Assembly: GCF_025949665.1 (NCBI RefSeq)
Contig: NZ_JAPDFT010000002.1
Span: forward strand, 310,001-374,000
Source: Chryseobacterium viscerum
GTDB taxonomy: Bacteria > Bacteroidota > Bacteroidia > Flavobacteriales > Weeksellaceae
Direction of reading: 5' to 3'
Length of the DNA: 64,000 nt
Part shown: in pieces, positions 54,120 to 63,556 of the stretch
How the letters are laid out: each line of letters opens with the position of its first letter
How positions within the stretch are numbered: position 1 is the first letter of the stretch
Notes under the pieces: generated by a model
Databases searched by the model: none
Seen by the model: only the letters and a program-made list of their open reading frames with translations
What the model was told of the DNA's origin: nothing
Program-made: the position numbers and the translations under genes

Positions 54120-55457
54120 TCAGTTTGCTTTTGCTATAGTTTCATTTGTCTGGTAAAAGTCTGCAATATTTTTTATTTCATCCAGACTTAAGTTCCACAT
54201 AAAGTTCAGAAACTGCTGGTAACTTTCACTCTGATTTTTGGGTTCTATACGATCCAGATACCGGTTCAGATTATAGTTTTTTCTAGCTTCATATATTTTG
54301 GAAAAGCATCTTCCCAGCCAGCTTTTATAATATTTTTCTTCTTCTTCATCCTGCAGAAACTGCATAGCTGCATAAATTCCCTGTCCATAGTCTTCCGAGT
54401 GGAAATAGTTGGGCAAAATTTCCATTCTTGCTGTTTTCTTTAATGTTACAAACAGATCCGAAGGTTTTTCCGGAGCCATTGGGCTTTTAAGTTCTGTAAA
54501 TGTTTTTTTTAGCATTTCAATTCTTCTGGACACTTCCGGGTGTGATGCAAGGGAATCTTTGTTCAGCTTTTCTTTGTAAAAATTATAATTGTACAGTGAA
54601 AAATCTTCCTTCTTCATCCATTTTTCATTAAAGGCCTGCTTTGGAAGGTTAAAAAGCTTTTTATACGTTTCCATCTTCAGCTCTCTTGGTGAAATAGTAT
54701 CAAAATCCTGCAGTCTTTGAAGCGCATTTACAAATTCTGTTTTCTTAAAATCACTGTTTTTAAAAATAACATATCCCAAAGAATCCGCCTGCATTTCGCT
54801 TTGCCTCTTTTCCACACCTTTTTTATACACTGTATTTTTAAAGATATCGAAAGCTTTCTGATTCTGGCTCTGACTGCGGCTTGTAGTGGTTGATTTTATA
54901 TTTTCAACCACAATTTTATCCAATTTATCCTGTTGGATAATTTTTAAAAAGGTCTTCAGGGAATGTTCTTCTATTTTATGCCCCAATTCATGGGAAATCA
55001 CAGCTGCAATCTGCTCTTCATTATTGAGCCAGCTGTAAAGCCCCATATTGATTACAAAAGTTCCGTCAGCAAGGCAGTAAGCATTGGGAGTATTGTCTTT
55101 TGCGATCAGAATTTTCAGGTCCTGAGGGATTGTAGGGTTATTCTTTTTAAGACGCTGGATCACAGACTGTATGCTGATTTCAAATTCAGATTTAAAGATA
55201 AAATCCTTATTCTTCACCTGCTTTTGAAAATCAGTTCCGAATTCTTTATAGATTTTGGATAATTCAGAGCCCGTTTTCCCGGAATACTGAGATTTTAACC
55301 TCTTTACAGTCGCTTCATTATTCCCTTCAAAATTCTTTAAAAATGCTTTTCTCTGTATATAATCTGCGGTATCTATCGGTTTATAAATCTGGGCTGTTTG
55401 CATGATTGAAAATAGGAAGCATCCCAATACAATAAGTTTTCTGGTCATAGTTTTCAT
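54120..55457 (-). CDS. Secreted M48-family metalloprotease
   Basis: 445 residues from the Met at 55457, preceded four bases upstream of the likely TSS by a -7 box at 55468-55475. A Met 18 codons upstream precedes the promoter and is rejected. Signal peptide (LIVLGCFLFSIMQTAQ). Zinc site ISHELGHKIEEHSL (HExxH, about H156-H160) with the third ligand in SEMQADSLGY. M48 peptidases (HtpX/BepA-like) degrade or fold envelope proteins. The rest is helical. Probably periplasmic. Confidence 0.87.
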   Translation of the reverse strand: MKTMTRKLIVLGCFLFSIMQTAQIYKPIDTADYIQRKAFLKNFEGNNEATVKRLKSQYSGKTGSELSKIYKEFGTDFQKQVKNKDFIFKSEFEISIQSVIQRLKKNNPTIPQDLKILIAKDNTPNAYCLADGTFVINMGLYSWLNNEEQIAAVISHELGHKIEEHSLKTFLKIIQQDKLDKIVVENIKSTTTSRSQSQNQKAFDIFKNTVYKKGVEKRQSEMQADSLGYVIFKNSDFKKTEFVNALQRLQDFDTISPRELKMETYKKLFNLPKQAFNEKWMKKEDFSLYNYNFYKEKLNKDSLASHPEVSRRIEMLKKTFTELKSPMAPEKPSDLFVTLKKTARMEILPNYFHSEDYGQGIYAAMQFLQDEEEEKYYKSWLGRCFSKIYEARKNYNLNRYLDRIEPKNQSESYQQFLNFMWNLSLDEIKNIADFYQTNETIAKAN

Positions 55458-55467
55458 CAAATAAGAA

Positions 55468-55475
55468 CAAAAATA
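55468..55475 (-). promoter_or_regulatory. -7 box TATTTTTG for the M48 protease
   Basis: Exact TAnnTTTG on the - strand; it fixes the start at 55457. Confidence 0.6.
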
Positions 55476-55518
55476 ACTTATTTGATGATTCATTTTAATT
55501 TTTATAGTCAAATTATTC

Positions 55519-55526
55519 TAAATTTG
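55519..55526 (+). promoter_or_regulatory. -7 box TAAATTTG for the serine hydrolase
   Basis: Exact TAnnTTTG, 22 bp before ATG 55549. Confidence 0.55.
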
Positions 55527-55548
55527 TTAAAGACCCATTTATGAAAAA

Positions 55549-56682
55549 ATGAGAATACTAAAGTATATGATAGGCGGAGCTGTAGCCGGTGCGGCAGCGG
55601 CTTATCTTCTGGGATATGATTATTTATTTAATGGTATTTCCAAAACCTATCTTAAAGGAAAATCAAGTGCACATATTGATGACGGAAATCTTTTCCCAAG
55701 CAATCCTATTGCCACAGAAGAACCTAAACTCTGGGAAGAAGATCCGGATTATAACAAAAAAGATTTACCTAAACATTTAGTTGAAAACTTAAAACACTCC
55801 AGGACAGCAGCTTTTGTTGTAATACGGAATGGTAAAATTCTTCATGAGCAATATTGGAATGGTTATAATCAGCTTTCACAAACCAATTCTTTTTCGATGG
55901 CAAAAGCAGTGACTGTGATGCTGTTGGGAAAAGCTTTGGAAGAAGGTATTATTCCGGCTATTGATGAAAAGCTATCTGATTTTTATTCTGAATTTAAAGA
56001 TAAGCCATTCGGAAATGAAGTAACTCTTAAAAACCTTGCCCAAATGGAATCCGGGCTGGACTGGGATGAAAATTACAATAATCCGTTTCTTCCCAATGCC
56101 AAAGCTTATTATGGAAAAAGCCTTGTAAAAGCTGTATTCTCAAGAAAATTTAAAGAAGAACCGGGAACAAGATTCGAATACCAGAGCGGTTCTACACAGC
56201 TTCTTGGTTTTGCCTTACGAAAGGCTCTGAATCAACCATTAGCGAGCTATTTATCAAAAAAATTCTGGATTCCTTTGGGAATGGAACAGAATGCTAAATG
56301 GAGTACGGATGATTATGGAATGGAAAAAACGTATTGCTGCATTCATTCCAATGCAAGAGATTTTGCTAAGCTGGGGCAGCTGTTTCTGAATGATGGAAAA
56401 GCCGGGGATCAACAGATTCTCAATGCTGACTTCATTGAACAAATGAGAACTCCTACTGAAAAGTCTGAAAACATTTATGGAATGGGACTGTGGATCAACC
56501 ATGACAACCCTATCAAACATTATTATTTCCTGGGATTAAAGGGACAGTATATTATTATGGTTCCTGAACACAATATCGTTATTGTAAAAACCGGAAGCTA
56601 CTCCAACAACCCTAAAAATGACAGAGGAAGACCTGATCAGGTGAAATTCTTTGTGAATGAAATTGTACAATTATTCCAATAA
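55549..56682 (+). CDS. Serine hydrolase of the beta-lactamase/DD-peptidase (class C) fold
   Basis: 377 residues. N-terminal hydrophobic Gly/Ala segment (LKYMIGGAVAGAAAAYLLGYDYLF) acts as signal or anchor. SxxK motif FSMAKAVTVM holds the nucleophilic Ser, YxS-type motif is EYQSGSTQLL, and a later GLKGQYIIMVP corresponds to the KTG-like block. PF00144 members include esterases, DD-peptidases and class C beta-lactamases; sequence alone does not choose. The next gene begins 5 bp downstream. Confidence 0.85.
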   Translation: MRILKYMIGGAVAGAAAAYLLGYDYLFNGISKTYLKGKSSAHIDDGNLFPSNPIATEEPKLWEEDPDYNKKDLPKHLVENLKHSRTAAFVVIRNGKILHEQYWNGYNQLSQTNSFSMAKAVTVMLLGKALEEGIIPAIDEKLSDFYSEFKDKPFGNEVTLKNLAQMESGLDWDENYNNPFLPNAKAYYGKSLVKAVFSRKFKEEPGTRFEYQSGSTQLLGFALRKALNQPLASYLSKKFWIPLGMEQNAKWSTDDYGMEKTYCCIHSNARDFAKLGQLFLNDGKAGDQQILNADFIEQMRTPTEKSENIYGMGLWINHDNPIKHYYFLGLKGQYIIMVPEHNIVIVKTGSYSNNPKNDRGRPDQVKFFVNEIVQLFQ

Positions 56683-56687
56683 ACACT

Positions 56688-57380
56688 ATGGATAAACACA
56701 GCATAAAAGTTGATGAATACATTGAAAAATCTCCGGATTTTGCAAGGCCTATCTTAAATTACCTCCGTGAAACGATTCACGAAGTCTGCCCTGATGCGGA
56801 AGAAGCGATCAAATGGAAATTTCCTACGTTCATGTATAAAGGAAAAATTCTTTGTTCCATTACGGCTTTCAAACAGTATTGCAGTCTTGGATTCTGGCTG
56901 CATCAGGAGATGAAAACATTAAAGGAAATAGAAACAACTGCTGAAAGAAGCTCAATGTTCAGCTTAGGAAAAGTAACAAGGATTGAAGATCTTCCGTCAA
57001 AACCTCAGCTAAAAAAAGCCATTAAAGAAGCAATGGAGCTTACGGAAATGGGAGTTACAATGAAGAAAGCTCCTCCCTCCAAAACAGAAATGGAAATCCC
57101 TGGTTATTTTCAGTCAGCTTTAGATGCTCATCCAAAGGCTCTCGATATTTTTGAAAAGGCTTCACCATCCTTCAGAAAAGAGTATATTGCATGGGTTATA
57201 GAAGCCAAAACAGATGCTACCAGAAATAAAAGATTGGAACAATCTTTGGAGTGGATAGCCGAAGGTAAAAGCCGTAACTGGAAATACCAAAAAAATAAAA
57301 CACAAAAACACAATGAAGAAAAAAATTATTCTCTTTTTCTTCCTTATTATTTCGATTTCCGCATTCTCTCAGTCATTTGA
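56688..57380 (+). CDS. DUF1801/YdeI-type protein with run-on C-terminus
   Basis: 230 residues. The N-terminal domain (about 1-120) has PDAEEAIKWKFPTFMYKGKILCS (DUF1801) and GFWLHQEM. The second part (about 130-200) has IPGYFQSALDAHPKALDIFEKASPSFRKEYIAWV and NKRLEQSLEWIAEGKSRNWKY (YdeI-like). Related proteins end near this last motif. Here translation runs about 28 residues further and overlaps the start of the next gene by 68 bases in another frame, so the natural stop may have been lost. The function is unknown. It is coupled to the serine hydrolase upstream by a 5-bp gap. Confidence 0.75.
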   Translation: MDKHSIKVDEYIEKSPDFARPILNYLRETIHEVCPDAEEAIKWKFPTFMYKGKILCSITAFKQYCSLGFWLHQEMKTLKEIETTAERSSMFSLGKVTRIEDLPSKPQLKKAIKEAMELTEMGVTMKKAPPSKTEMEIPGYFQSALDAHPKALDIFEKASPSFRKEYIAWVIEAKTDATRNKRLEQSLEWIAEGKSRNWKYQKNKTQKHNEEKNYSLFLPYYFDFRILSVI

Positions 57381-58872
57381 TTTTGAGGGACAGTACAAGT
57401 ATGCCCGTACTCTTTCATCCAAGAATCCGGACAGTTCGGAAATCGTTCTGAATAGGATTATAGATTCAGCACAGAAAAGAAATCTCCCTGAATTTCTTGC
57501 AAAAGCTTATTATTTGAAATCATTCAACAGCTATTTAAAATCTGATGCTGAGAAAAGTCTTGATTTTGCAGATAGAGCCCTTAAAATATCTACCCAAAAC
57601 GATTATACTATCGGGAAAGCTCTGGCTTACAGGATGCAAGGTACCCAATATGCAAAGATCGGACTGCTTAAAGAATCTTCCAAGAGCCTTCACAACGCCC
57701 TATCTGAGGTAAAAAACAATAATACAGAGGAAGGACATGAGCTGAAGGGAATGATCTTTAATTCTTTTTTGATCCTTCTTAATCAGAATCAGTATAAAGA
57801 GAAAGAGTTTTACTCTAAAAGTGCCATTCAGGAATTTCAGAAGCTTAAAAATGCAGCCCGGCGAAATGAACTGCTGATCTCCGCTTATACCAATATGGGG
57901 TATAACTTATCAGAAGTAAAAAGATTTAAAGAGGCTAAATATTATTTTGTAAAAGCCCTTTCTTTGGTTAGAGAAAACAATTATTATCTGCGGTCTACTA
58001 TACTGAATGATATCGGATTCTCTTTCTCAAAACAGAATAAGCCGGACAGTGCTGTGCTTTATTACCAGAAAGCATTAGCTATTGTAGATCAGTATGGTTT
58101 CAACGAAAAAAAGATTGAAGTCACCAAAAACCTTGAGGAAGCCTACACCCAGCTTCATGACGAACCCAATACGGAGAAATATAAACTTGAAAATCTTAAA
58201 TTAAAAGACAGCATCGCCTATAACAAAGCAATGGCTGTGAACAAAACATTATCCAAAAAAGAGGAATGCTTTGATCAGCAGCTCAATGAAAGTCATTCCA
58301 TTTCAAAAAGGCTTATTATAGCTTGTCTGGCTCTGATCATTGTTTTGGGGATTGTTATTTTTAACAGCATACGTCTCCGCAAAAAACATAAAGAAGCTGT
58401 TTCCAAAATTTACAGAGAAGGTATTTCTCCAGTGGTTTATGAAGAAGATCCTCAGGAAATTTCTGATGATATCCAAAATAAAAATACCCCTACTCCCACA
58501 GAAATAAAAATTTCACCTGAAGTAGAGGAAAATATTTTGAATGGATTAAAAACCTTTGAAGAAAGTCTTGAGTTTAATAACAAGAACATTTCACGTTATA
58601 ATCTTGCAAACACTCTGAATATCAACACAAAATACCTTTCAGCGGTCATTAAAAAACACAAGAAATTCAATTTCAACCAATACATTAATCATCTGAGGAT
58701 CAATTACATTGTCAACCAGTTGAAAAACGAACCACAATACAGAAAGTATAAGATCAACCATCTTTCTGAAATCACAGGATATTCATCCCACAGTGCTTTT
58801 TCTCTTGAGTTCAAAAGAATCACGGGCCTGCATCCGTCAGCATTTATCAAAACGCTGGATGAAATCACCTGA
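57313..58872 (+). CDS. TPR sensor with membrane helix and AraC-type DNA-binding domain
   Basis: 519 residues. Signal-like helix (KKIILFFFLIISISAFS-Q), periplasmic-facing TPR repeats (about 30-300: AYRMQGTQYAKIGLLKESSKSL, ALAYRM-type helices), a membrane helix (LIIACLALIIVLGIVIFNSI, about 333-353) and a C-terminal AraC helix-turn-helix (about 415-515) with NLANTLNINTKYLSAVIKKH and INHLSEITGYSSHSAFSLEF. Such one-component regulators bind DNA from the membrane. It overlaps the preceding gene and converges with three jelly-roll genes, with stops only 1 base apart. Confidence 0.87.
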   Translation: MKKKIILFFFLIISISAFSQSFDFEGQYKYARTLSSKNPDSSEIVLNRIIDSAQKRNLPEFLAKAYYLKSFNSYLKSDAEKSLDFADRALKISTQNDYTIGKALAYRMQGTQYAKIGLLKESSKSLHNALSEVKNNNTEEGHELKGMIFNSFLILLNQNQYKEKEFYSKSAIQEFQKLKNAARRNELLISAYTNMGYNLSEVKRFKEAKYYFVKALSLVRENNYYLRSTILNDIGFSFSKQNKPDSAVLYYQKALAIVDQYGFNEKKIEVTKNLEEAYTQLHDEPNTEKYKLENLKLKDSIAYNKAMAVNKTLSKKEECFDQQLNESHSISKRLIIACLALIIVLGIVIFNSIRLRKKHKEAVSKIYREGISPVVYEEDPQEISDDIQNKNTPTPTEIKISPEVEENILNGLKTFEESLEFNNKNISRYNLANTLNINTKYLSAVIKKHKKFNFNQYINHLRINYIVNQLKNEPQYRKYKINHLSEITGYSSHSAFSLEFKRITGLHPSAFIKTLDEIT

Positions 58873-58873
58873 T

Positions 58874-59788
58874 TTACTGTTCTGCAATGGTAAGATTATT
58901 ATAACCACCTGTATTATTTAATGAGAAATTAGCAACAATTGAATTATTTAAATTAAACCAAATGTAAGGCATCAGCCTCTGCCCTGCAGTCATGTAAAAT
59001 GAGGCAGTACAATTACTTCCTGCATCAATATTTCCTACACTGTTTGAGGACATGGTATTAACGCACTTTACCGTATTTACAATATTGGTAACTGCCAATC
59101 CTGCCGTATTATCATAGAGCTGCCAGATCGCTTCTATCTGAATAGGATTTAAAGGATCTGTAGTATAATTAATTGCTAATGGAGCCAGATCTGTAGTGAA
59201 AGAAGCTACATAAATTCCGTTTCGGGGTGCAGTAAAAATACCTGTGGCAGCATTGAAATTTGTACCGGAATTACTTTCAAATGTTTTACTCCAGTCTACA
59301 AGATAATTACTTGCCCTGTTCTGCAATCCTGTAGTTACCGTCGGAATAGACGGAGTGGCCAGTTTTACATTATTATTGGTTTTAGCTGCAATAACAATTA
59401 CTTTATTATTTGTGGGTTGTGCTGTGAGCAAAGGAAGCCATTCATTTCCATTAGAATATTCCACTCCGTTGTTATAGCGTACTGCTCCCTCATCAGCGGC
59501 AAGCGCAGTTAGTGAAGAAGTTCCAAAGCCAATGGCTCCGTTTCCGGAATTTCTGGCATCAATTTTTGCAACCGGGATGAGAGTTCCCGCTCCTATTTTT
59601 CCGGTACTATTCACAAGAATATCATTACTCTGCTGAGCTGGGGTAAATGTTGACCCTGAAACAGGATTATCTTTTTGTCCGTCAATATGCAGAATACCTT
59701 GTGGATTTGGAGTATTGATTCCAACCTGTGAAAATACACAGTGGAAGCTTAAAGTCATTAAAATCAGTAAACAATTTTTTTTCATCAT
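58874..59788 (-). CDS. Secreted C1q/TNF-like jelly-roll protein, tandem copy 3
   Basis: 304 residues with signal peptide (NCLLILMTLSFHCVFS-Q). Starts with VGINTPNPQGILHIDGQKDNP, a motif shared by all three copies, then an NSTGKIGAGT block, a GAVRYNNG block and a C-terminal jelly roll (GIYVASFTTDL to NLTIAEQ). The family resembles phage-tail or adhesin-like surface proteins of Flavobacteriia. Its stop is one base from the convergent regulator gene. Function unknown. Confidence 0.75.
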   Translation of the reverse strand: MMKKNCLLILMTLSFHCVFSQVGINTPNPQGILHIDGQKDNPVSGSTFTPAQQSNDILVNSTGKIGAGTLIPVAKIDARNSGNGAIGFGTSSLTALAADEGAVRYNNGVEYSNGNEWLPLLTAQPTNNKVIVIAAKTNNNVKLATPSIPTVTTGLQNRASNYLVDWSKTFESNSGTNFNAATGIFTAPRNGIYVASFTTDLAPLAINYTTDPLNPIQIEAIWQLYDNTAGLAVTNIVNTVKCVNTMSSNSVGNIDAGSNCTASFYMTAGQRLMPYIWFNLNNSIVANFSLNNTGGYNNLTIAEQ

Positions 59789-59796
59789 CTGTCTTT

Positions 59797-60609
59797 TTAT
59801 AATCCGAAAATACTTAAAGAAGTAAGTGTAGCATCAGTATCCAAAGTTTTTGAACTTCCCAGTTTCTGATTCAGGCTTACTGTAATATTATCCCCCTGGT
59901 TCAGGTTAAAAATTCCTGAACAGTTTCCCGCAACACGGTTTCCAATGGTATTGGTTCCGGGATAGCTTCCTACACACTTGAACACTTTATTGGTAGTGGA
60001 AGATGTTGAATTGGTTTGAATCAAAGTTTCATACCTTGAATCATTGGCAATGCTTCCGGATGCTAATGAAAAGGTAAAGGACACAATATATACTCCTGTT
60101 TTTGAGGCTGTAAAGATTCCTGTACCAGCATTAAAGCTGCTATTTACATCCGTTTTTTTAGTCCAGCTGGTAACAGCGGTCTGCACTCCATCACCAAAAC
60201 TTTGTGTCGAAGAGTTTTCTGCATCTACAAAGTCATTAGAGGTCTTATGAGCCAGAATGATCCATGAGGTTCCATTAGAATAGCTCAGATCCTGTGTTCC
60301 GGAGTTATACCTCAGCGCTCCGGCCTTAGCTGCAGAAGCAGATTGTGAAGTTCCCCCAATTCCGATTGCATTTAAACGTTCATTGGATCTAAGATCCAGT
60401 CTTGTTTTGGGAGATTTTGTTCCTGCTCCTACATTTCCTGCAGGAGTAATCACTATATCATCATAATAACTGGAAGGTATTGAAGCATTTGTGTTTTTCT
60501 GTCCGTCTATATGCACCGTTCCTTCCGGGGCAGACATATTGATTCCTATCTGAGCCTGCATCCACATGCCGCAGCCCATACATAAAGCCAGTCCTAATTT
60601 TTTTCTCAT
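59797..60609 (-). CDS. Secreted C1q/TNF-like jelly-roll protein, tandem copy 2
   Basis: 270 residues, signal peptide (KLGLALCMGCGMWMQA-Q). Opens with IGINMSAPEGTVHIDGQKN, then VGAGTKSPKTRLDLRSNERLN, GALRYNSG and a jelly roll with GVYIVSFTFSL. Copy 3 begins 8 bp after its stop. Same domain order as the neighbours. No enzymatic residues. Confidence 0.75.
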   Translation of the reverse strand: MRKKLGLALCMGCGMWMQAQIGINMSAPEGTVHIDGQKNTNASIPSSYYDDIVITPAGNVGAGTKSPKTRLDLRSNERLNAIGIGGTSQSASAAKAGALRYNSGTQDLSYSNGTSWIILAHKTSNDFVDAENSSTQSFGDGVQTAVTSWTKKTDVNSSFNAGTGIFTASKTGVYIVSFTFSLASGSIANDSRYETLIQTNSTSSTTNKVFKCVGSYPGTNTIGNRVAGNCSGIFNLNQGDNITVSLNQKLGSSKTLDTDATLTSLSIFGL

Positions 60610-60620
60610 ATCAAAGTGTG

Positions 60621-61478
60621 TTATTGTTCTAAAATAGAAAGATTTACAAAGCCATAATCATTGCTTGCAGAAGATAGATCTGTCCTCAGACTTAGATTAC
60701 CATTATAAACAGACTGGTAGATATATGGCTGAAGAGTATCTCCCTTATTCAGCTGAACTCCGGCTACACAAGAACCTGCAACCTGTGCCTGTTTTGAAAT
60801 ATTGGAGAAAGATTTCACACATTTTTTAACAGTATTGTTTCCGTTCACTACATATCTCGCTTCCGAAAAATAGCCTGAAACTATAGGGATTCTCACAAAG
60901 TCATAGGTAAAAGAGACAAGATATACTCCGGTTCTTGGCGCTGTAAAAATACCTGTTCCGGGAGTAAAGTTTGCCGTAGGATCAGAAATCTCCGTCCATC
61001 CGGCAATACCTGTAGAAACCTGATAAGGAATTTTAACAGCAAAGTTCGCTGCCTGAATATTAGCTACCACTACAGCTTTGGTAGGGGAAGAAATAAGATC
61101 CTGCCACACAACGCCATCTGAGTACTGCATTTTTCCGCCATTCAGAGGGTTATATCTTACAGCACCTCCACCTGCTGATGAGGCCGTCTGGCTGGTCTCA
61201 CCTATTCCTATTGAATTATCTGTGTTGACTGCAGACCGTGTATCTATCTTAACAGCAGGAGATAATGTTCCAATCCCTATTTCTCCTGTAGAAGTTATGA
61301 CAACATCATTAGCAGCCTGTGTGGTAGAAGGAACTCCGGAGGTGGGATTATCTTTTGCCCCATCCACATGGAAAGTGGATTGAGGATTTGAAGTATTAAT
61401 ACCAACCTGCGCTTTTGAATAGCTGATAAAGCACAAGGGAATCAGTATTCCTTTCATCCAAATACTTAGATTTTTCAT
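60621..61478 (-). CDS. Secreted C1q/TNF-like jelly-roll protein, tandem copy 1
   Basis: 285 residues with signal peptide (GILIPLCFISYSKA-Q). Begins VGINTSNPQSTFHVDGAKDNP, then IGIGTLSPAVKIDTRS, GAVRYNPL and the jelly roll GVYLVSFTYDF ending VNLSILEQ. First gene of the three-gene operon, with a good promoter at 61514-61545. Gap to copy 2 is 11 bp. Confidence 0.75.
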   Translation of the reverse strand: MKNLSIWMKGILIPLCFISYSKAQVGINTSNPQSTFHVDGAKDNPTSGVPSTTQAANDVVITSTGEIGIGTLSPAVKIDTRSAVNTDNSIGIGETSQTASSAGGGAVRYNPLNGGKMQYSDGVVWQDLISSPTKAVVVANIQAANFAVKIPYQVSTGIAGWTEISDPTANFTPGTGIFTAPRTGVYLVSFTYDFVRIPIVSGYFSEARYVVNGNNTVKKCVKSFSNISKQAQVAGSCVAGVQLNKGDTLQPYIYQSVYNGNLSLRTDLSSASNDYGFVNLSILEQ

Positions 61479-61513
61479 TTGATTTGTGGTTTAAAACGTG
61501 TACAATTCTCGGC

Positions 61514-61545
61514 CAAAGATAAATGTAAAAGCACATCATGTACAA
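61514..61545 (-). promoter_or_regulatory. Promoter of the three-gene jelly-roll operon (TTG-N21-TATCTTTG)
   Basis: On the - strand TATCTTTG (61514-61521) and TTG (61543-61545) are spaced 21 bp, within the Bacteroidota range. The start codon is 36 bp downstream. Confidence 0.65.
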
Positions 61546-61703
61546 TAGCAGCCTTTAAAACAAAAACACATAAACCACTGAAAACAAGATAAGTAAGCAC
61601 TTATTCCACATTATCAAAATACGGAATTTTACTATTTAAAATAAAACTACCCTTCTATTTTATGGGAAATTTTTAAAGTATTCTTATTTTTTAAAGAAAA
61701 ATA

Positions 61704-61994
61704 TTATTTTGAAGGCGCCATTAGAAAAAAAATCAGAAAGTCATGAATAAGTTCGTGGTATGATTTTTTGTCTCCCGATTTCAATATTTTACCTGTTTCG
61801 AGTTCTTCAATAATAATATCATAATGATTGCTTTTAGAATAGCTGAATGTTGAAATATAGACAACAACATTTCCTTTCTGCAATCCTAACGCTGTAGTAT
61901 CTGCATCCCAATAATCAACAATCTTGTATCCGGAAAGATTTTCCCGGGATAATTGCTGTAATAGATTATTGATCTCAGTCGTTTTATTTTTCAT
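61704..61994 (-). CDS. Small protein of unknown function
   Basis: 96 residues. No signal peptide. It has a mixed alpha/beta pattern with LQKGNVVVYISTFSYSKSN and HYDIIIEELETGKIL, and ends in a hydrophobic SYHELIHDFLIFFLMA stretch. Codon use looks like its neighbours. It lies just downstream of the polymerase (49 bp gap) in the same direction, so it may be co-transcribed with it. I do not recognise a family. Confidence 0.5.
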   Translation of the reverse strand: MKNKTTEINNLLQQLSRENLSGYKIVDYWDADTTALGLQKGNVVVYISTFSYSKSNHYDIIIEELETGKILKSGDKKSYHELIHDFLIFFLMAPSK

Positions 61995-62042
61995 TCAGTA
62001 AGAATGACGAAAATAAACAGAATTTTTGAATTAGGAATGGCT

Positions 62043-63314
62043 TTAATGAAACCTGAAATTAGCTTCCGGCAATGTATTTTTTTTCAGGAAAGCTTCATAT
62101 TCCGGAGACAGTTTTGCACGTCCAAAGGTGTTTTCACCACTCATGCTTCCAAGGCGGACTTTATCCTTCCCAAATTTTCGGTTCATGGCATCCATGGCTT
62201 TCATCACGGGAAGATGCTGGTTTTGTATATCTTCTTCGAAAAGGCTGATTTGTCTCTGATCTTCGGGTACAAAATCATTCACCATCACCCCTGCCCTTTT
62301 ATAATGAAATCCGTCTCTGTAAATAACTTCAAAAAGTTCATTAACCACTCTTCCTATTAAGATTGAGGAATTGGTAGGATTGGAAAGAATCCGGGTCATT
62401 GCATTTCTGTATTCAGGCAGATCTTTCCTAAAACGGTTGGTCTGCACAAAAACCGTAATCATTTTACAACAGGTATTCTGCTTTCTTAATCTTTCTGAGC
62501 AGTACATTCCAAAAGTTTCTACCCTTTCCCTTACTTCTTCTTTTTTTGTAAGCATCTGCATAAAACTTCGGGTAACAGCAATAGATTTTTTAGGAGAAGG
62601 AGCGTCCAGTTCCAGCTGACGAATTCCCTTCAGTTCATTAATCATCCTTACGCCATGAATTCCCATCATCTTCCGAACCCATATTTCAGGTTTCTGAAGA
62701 AGATCCCAGGCTTTATAGACGCCACTGTCGTTCATTTTGACGGCCAGTCTTCTTCCGATTCCCCAAACATCTGCGATATTAAGCCACTTCAATGCTTTTT
62801 CAATTTTTTCAGGAGAATCCAGAATATAAACGCCATTAAAATTATCCGGAAACTCTTTTACAATTCTATTCGCAACTTTACATAAAGTCTTAGTGGGAGC
62901 AATTCCGATACTTACGGGAATATTTTCTTTCTCATCAATCTCTTTTTTGATTTTAGAACAATATTCATGAATATCGATATACTTAAATCCTGTTAAATCA
63001 AGAAAAAGCTCATCAATACTGTAGACTTCATAATCAAGAACATAGGATTTGGCAATATTGATCACCTGCTGGCTTTTATAATTATACAATTCAAATTTTG
63101 CAGAAAAACTTTTCACATCATACTTTTGAAAAAGCTCCTTGTACTTGAATGCCGGGGCTGCCATAGGAATTCCAAGATCTTTTGCTTCTTTACTTCTGGA
63201 TACAACACACCCATCGTTGTTGGAAAGAACCACAACGGGCTTGCCCTCAAGATCAAGATCTAAAGTCCTTTCACAGGAAACAAAAAAGTTATTACAATCT
63301 ACAAGTGCATACAT
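62043..63314 (-). CDS. Y-family DNA polymerase (UmuC-like)
   Basis: 423 residues. N-terminal catalytic block MYALVDCNNFFVSCERTLD with Asp6 and VLSNNDGCVVSRSKEAKDLG. The palm motif YSIDELFLDLTG gives the second catalytic Asp/Glu pair. The thumb and little-finger parts follow (WGIGRRLAVKM, IAVTRSFMQMLTKKEEVRER). It performs translesion synthesis as the catalytic subunit of Pol V-type enzymes. No umuD partner is seen beside it, although an S24 peptidase could be elsewhere. -7 box TAATTTTG at 63340-63347. Confidence 0.9.
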   Translation of the reverse strand: MYALVDCNNFFVSCERTLDLDLEGKPVVVLSNNDGCVVSRSKEAKDLGIPMAAPAFKYKELFQKYDVKSFSAKFELYNYKSQQVINIAKSYVLDYEVYSIDELFLDLTGFKYIDIHEYCSKIKKEIDEKENIPVSIGIAPTKTLCKVANRIVKEFPDNFNGVYILDSPEKIEKALKWLNIADVWGIGRRLAVKMNDSGVYKAWDLLQKPEIWVRKMMGIHGVRMINELKGIRQLELDAPSPKKSIAVTRSFMQMLTKKEEVRERVETFGMYCSERLRKQNTCCKMITVFVQTNRFRKDLPEYRNAMTRILSNPTNSSILIGRVVNELFEVIYRDGFHYKRAGVMVNDFVPEDQRQISLFEEDIQNQHLPVMKAMDAMNRKFGKDKVRLGSMSGENTFGRAKLSPEYEAFLKKNTLPEANFRFH

Positions 63315-63339
63315 GACAGTTGTATGATAAATATCTACA

Positions 63340-63347
63340 CAAAATTA
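63340..63347 (-). promoter_or_regulatory. -7 box of the UmuC-like gene
   Basis: Reads TAATTTTG on the - strand, 25 bp before the start at 63314. Confidence 0.5.
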
Positions 63348-63433
63348 GAGTTTTTAAAGAATAAAATAATCTTTTATACCATAATTAACATCATATTTAA
63401 CAGTCTGAAAAACAAATGAATAAAATTATTAAA

Positions 63434-63452
63434 TACGACACATTTTGTCGCA
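63434..63452. promoter_or_regulatory. Operator-like palindrome, copy 1
   Basis: TACGACACATTTTGTCGCA, an imperfect palindrome CGACA-N5-TGTCG. Its reverse complement aligns with the site at 63557-63575 in 13 of 19 positions. It lies in the divergent 299-bp gap. Confidence 0.5.
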
Positions 63453-63556
63453 TTAGTGTTTTAATTTTGGATTCAAAAACATTTATTTAATCCTATTCCA
63501 CAGGCCTGGTCATTCTCAAACACTCAGGAACATCTCACACAAAAAATTAAATAAAA

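Noticed and set aside
55458..55511. Earlier start for the M48 protease
   Set aside because: It precedes the -7 box at 55468, so it would not be transcribed from that promoter.
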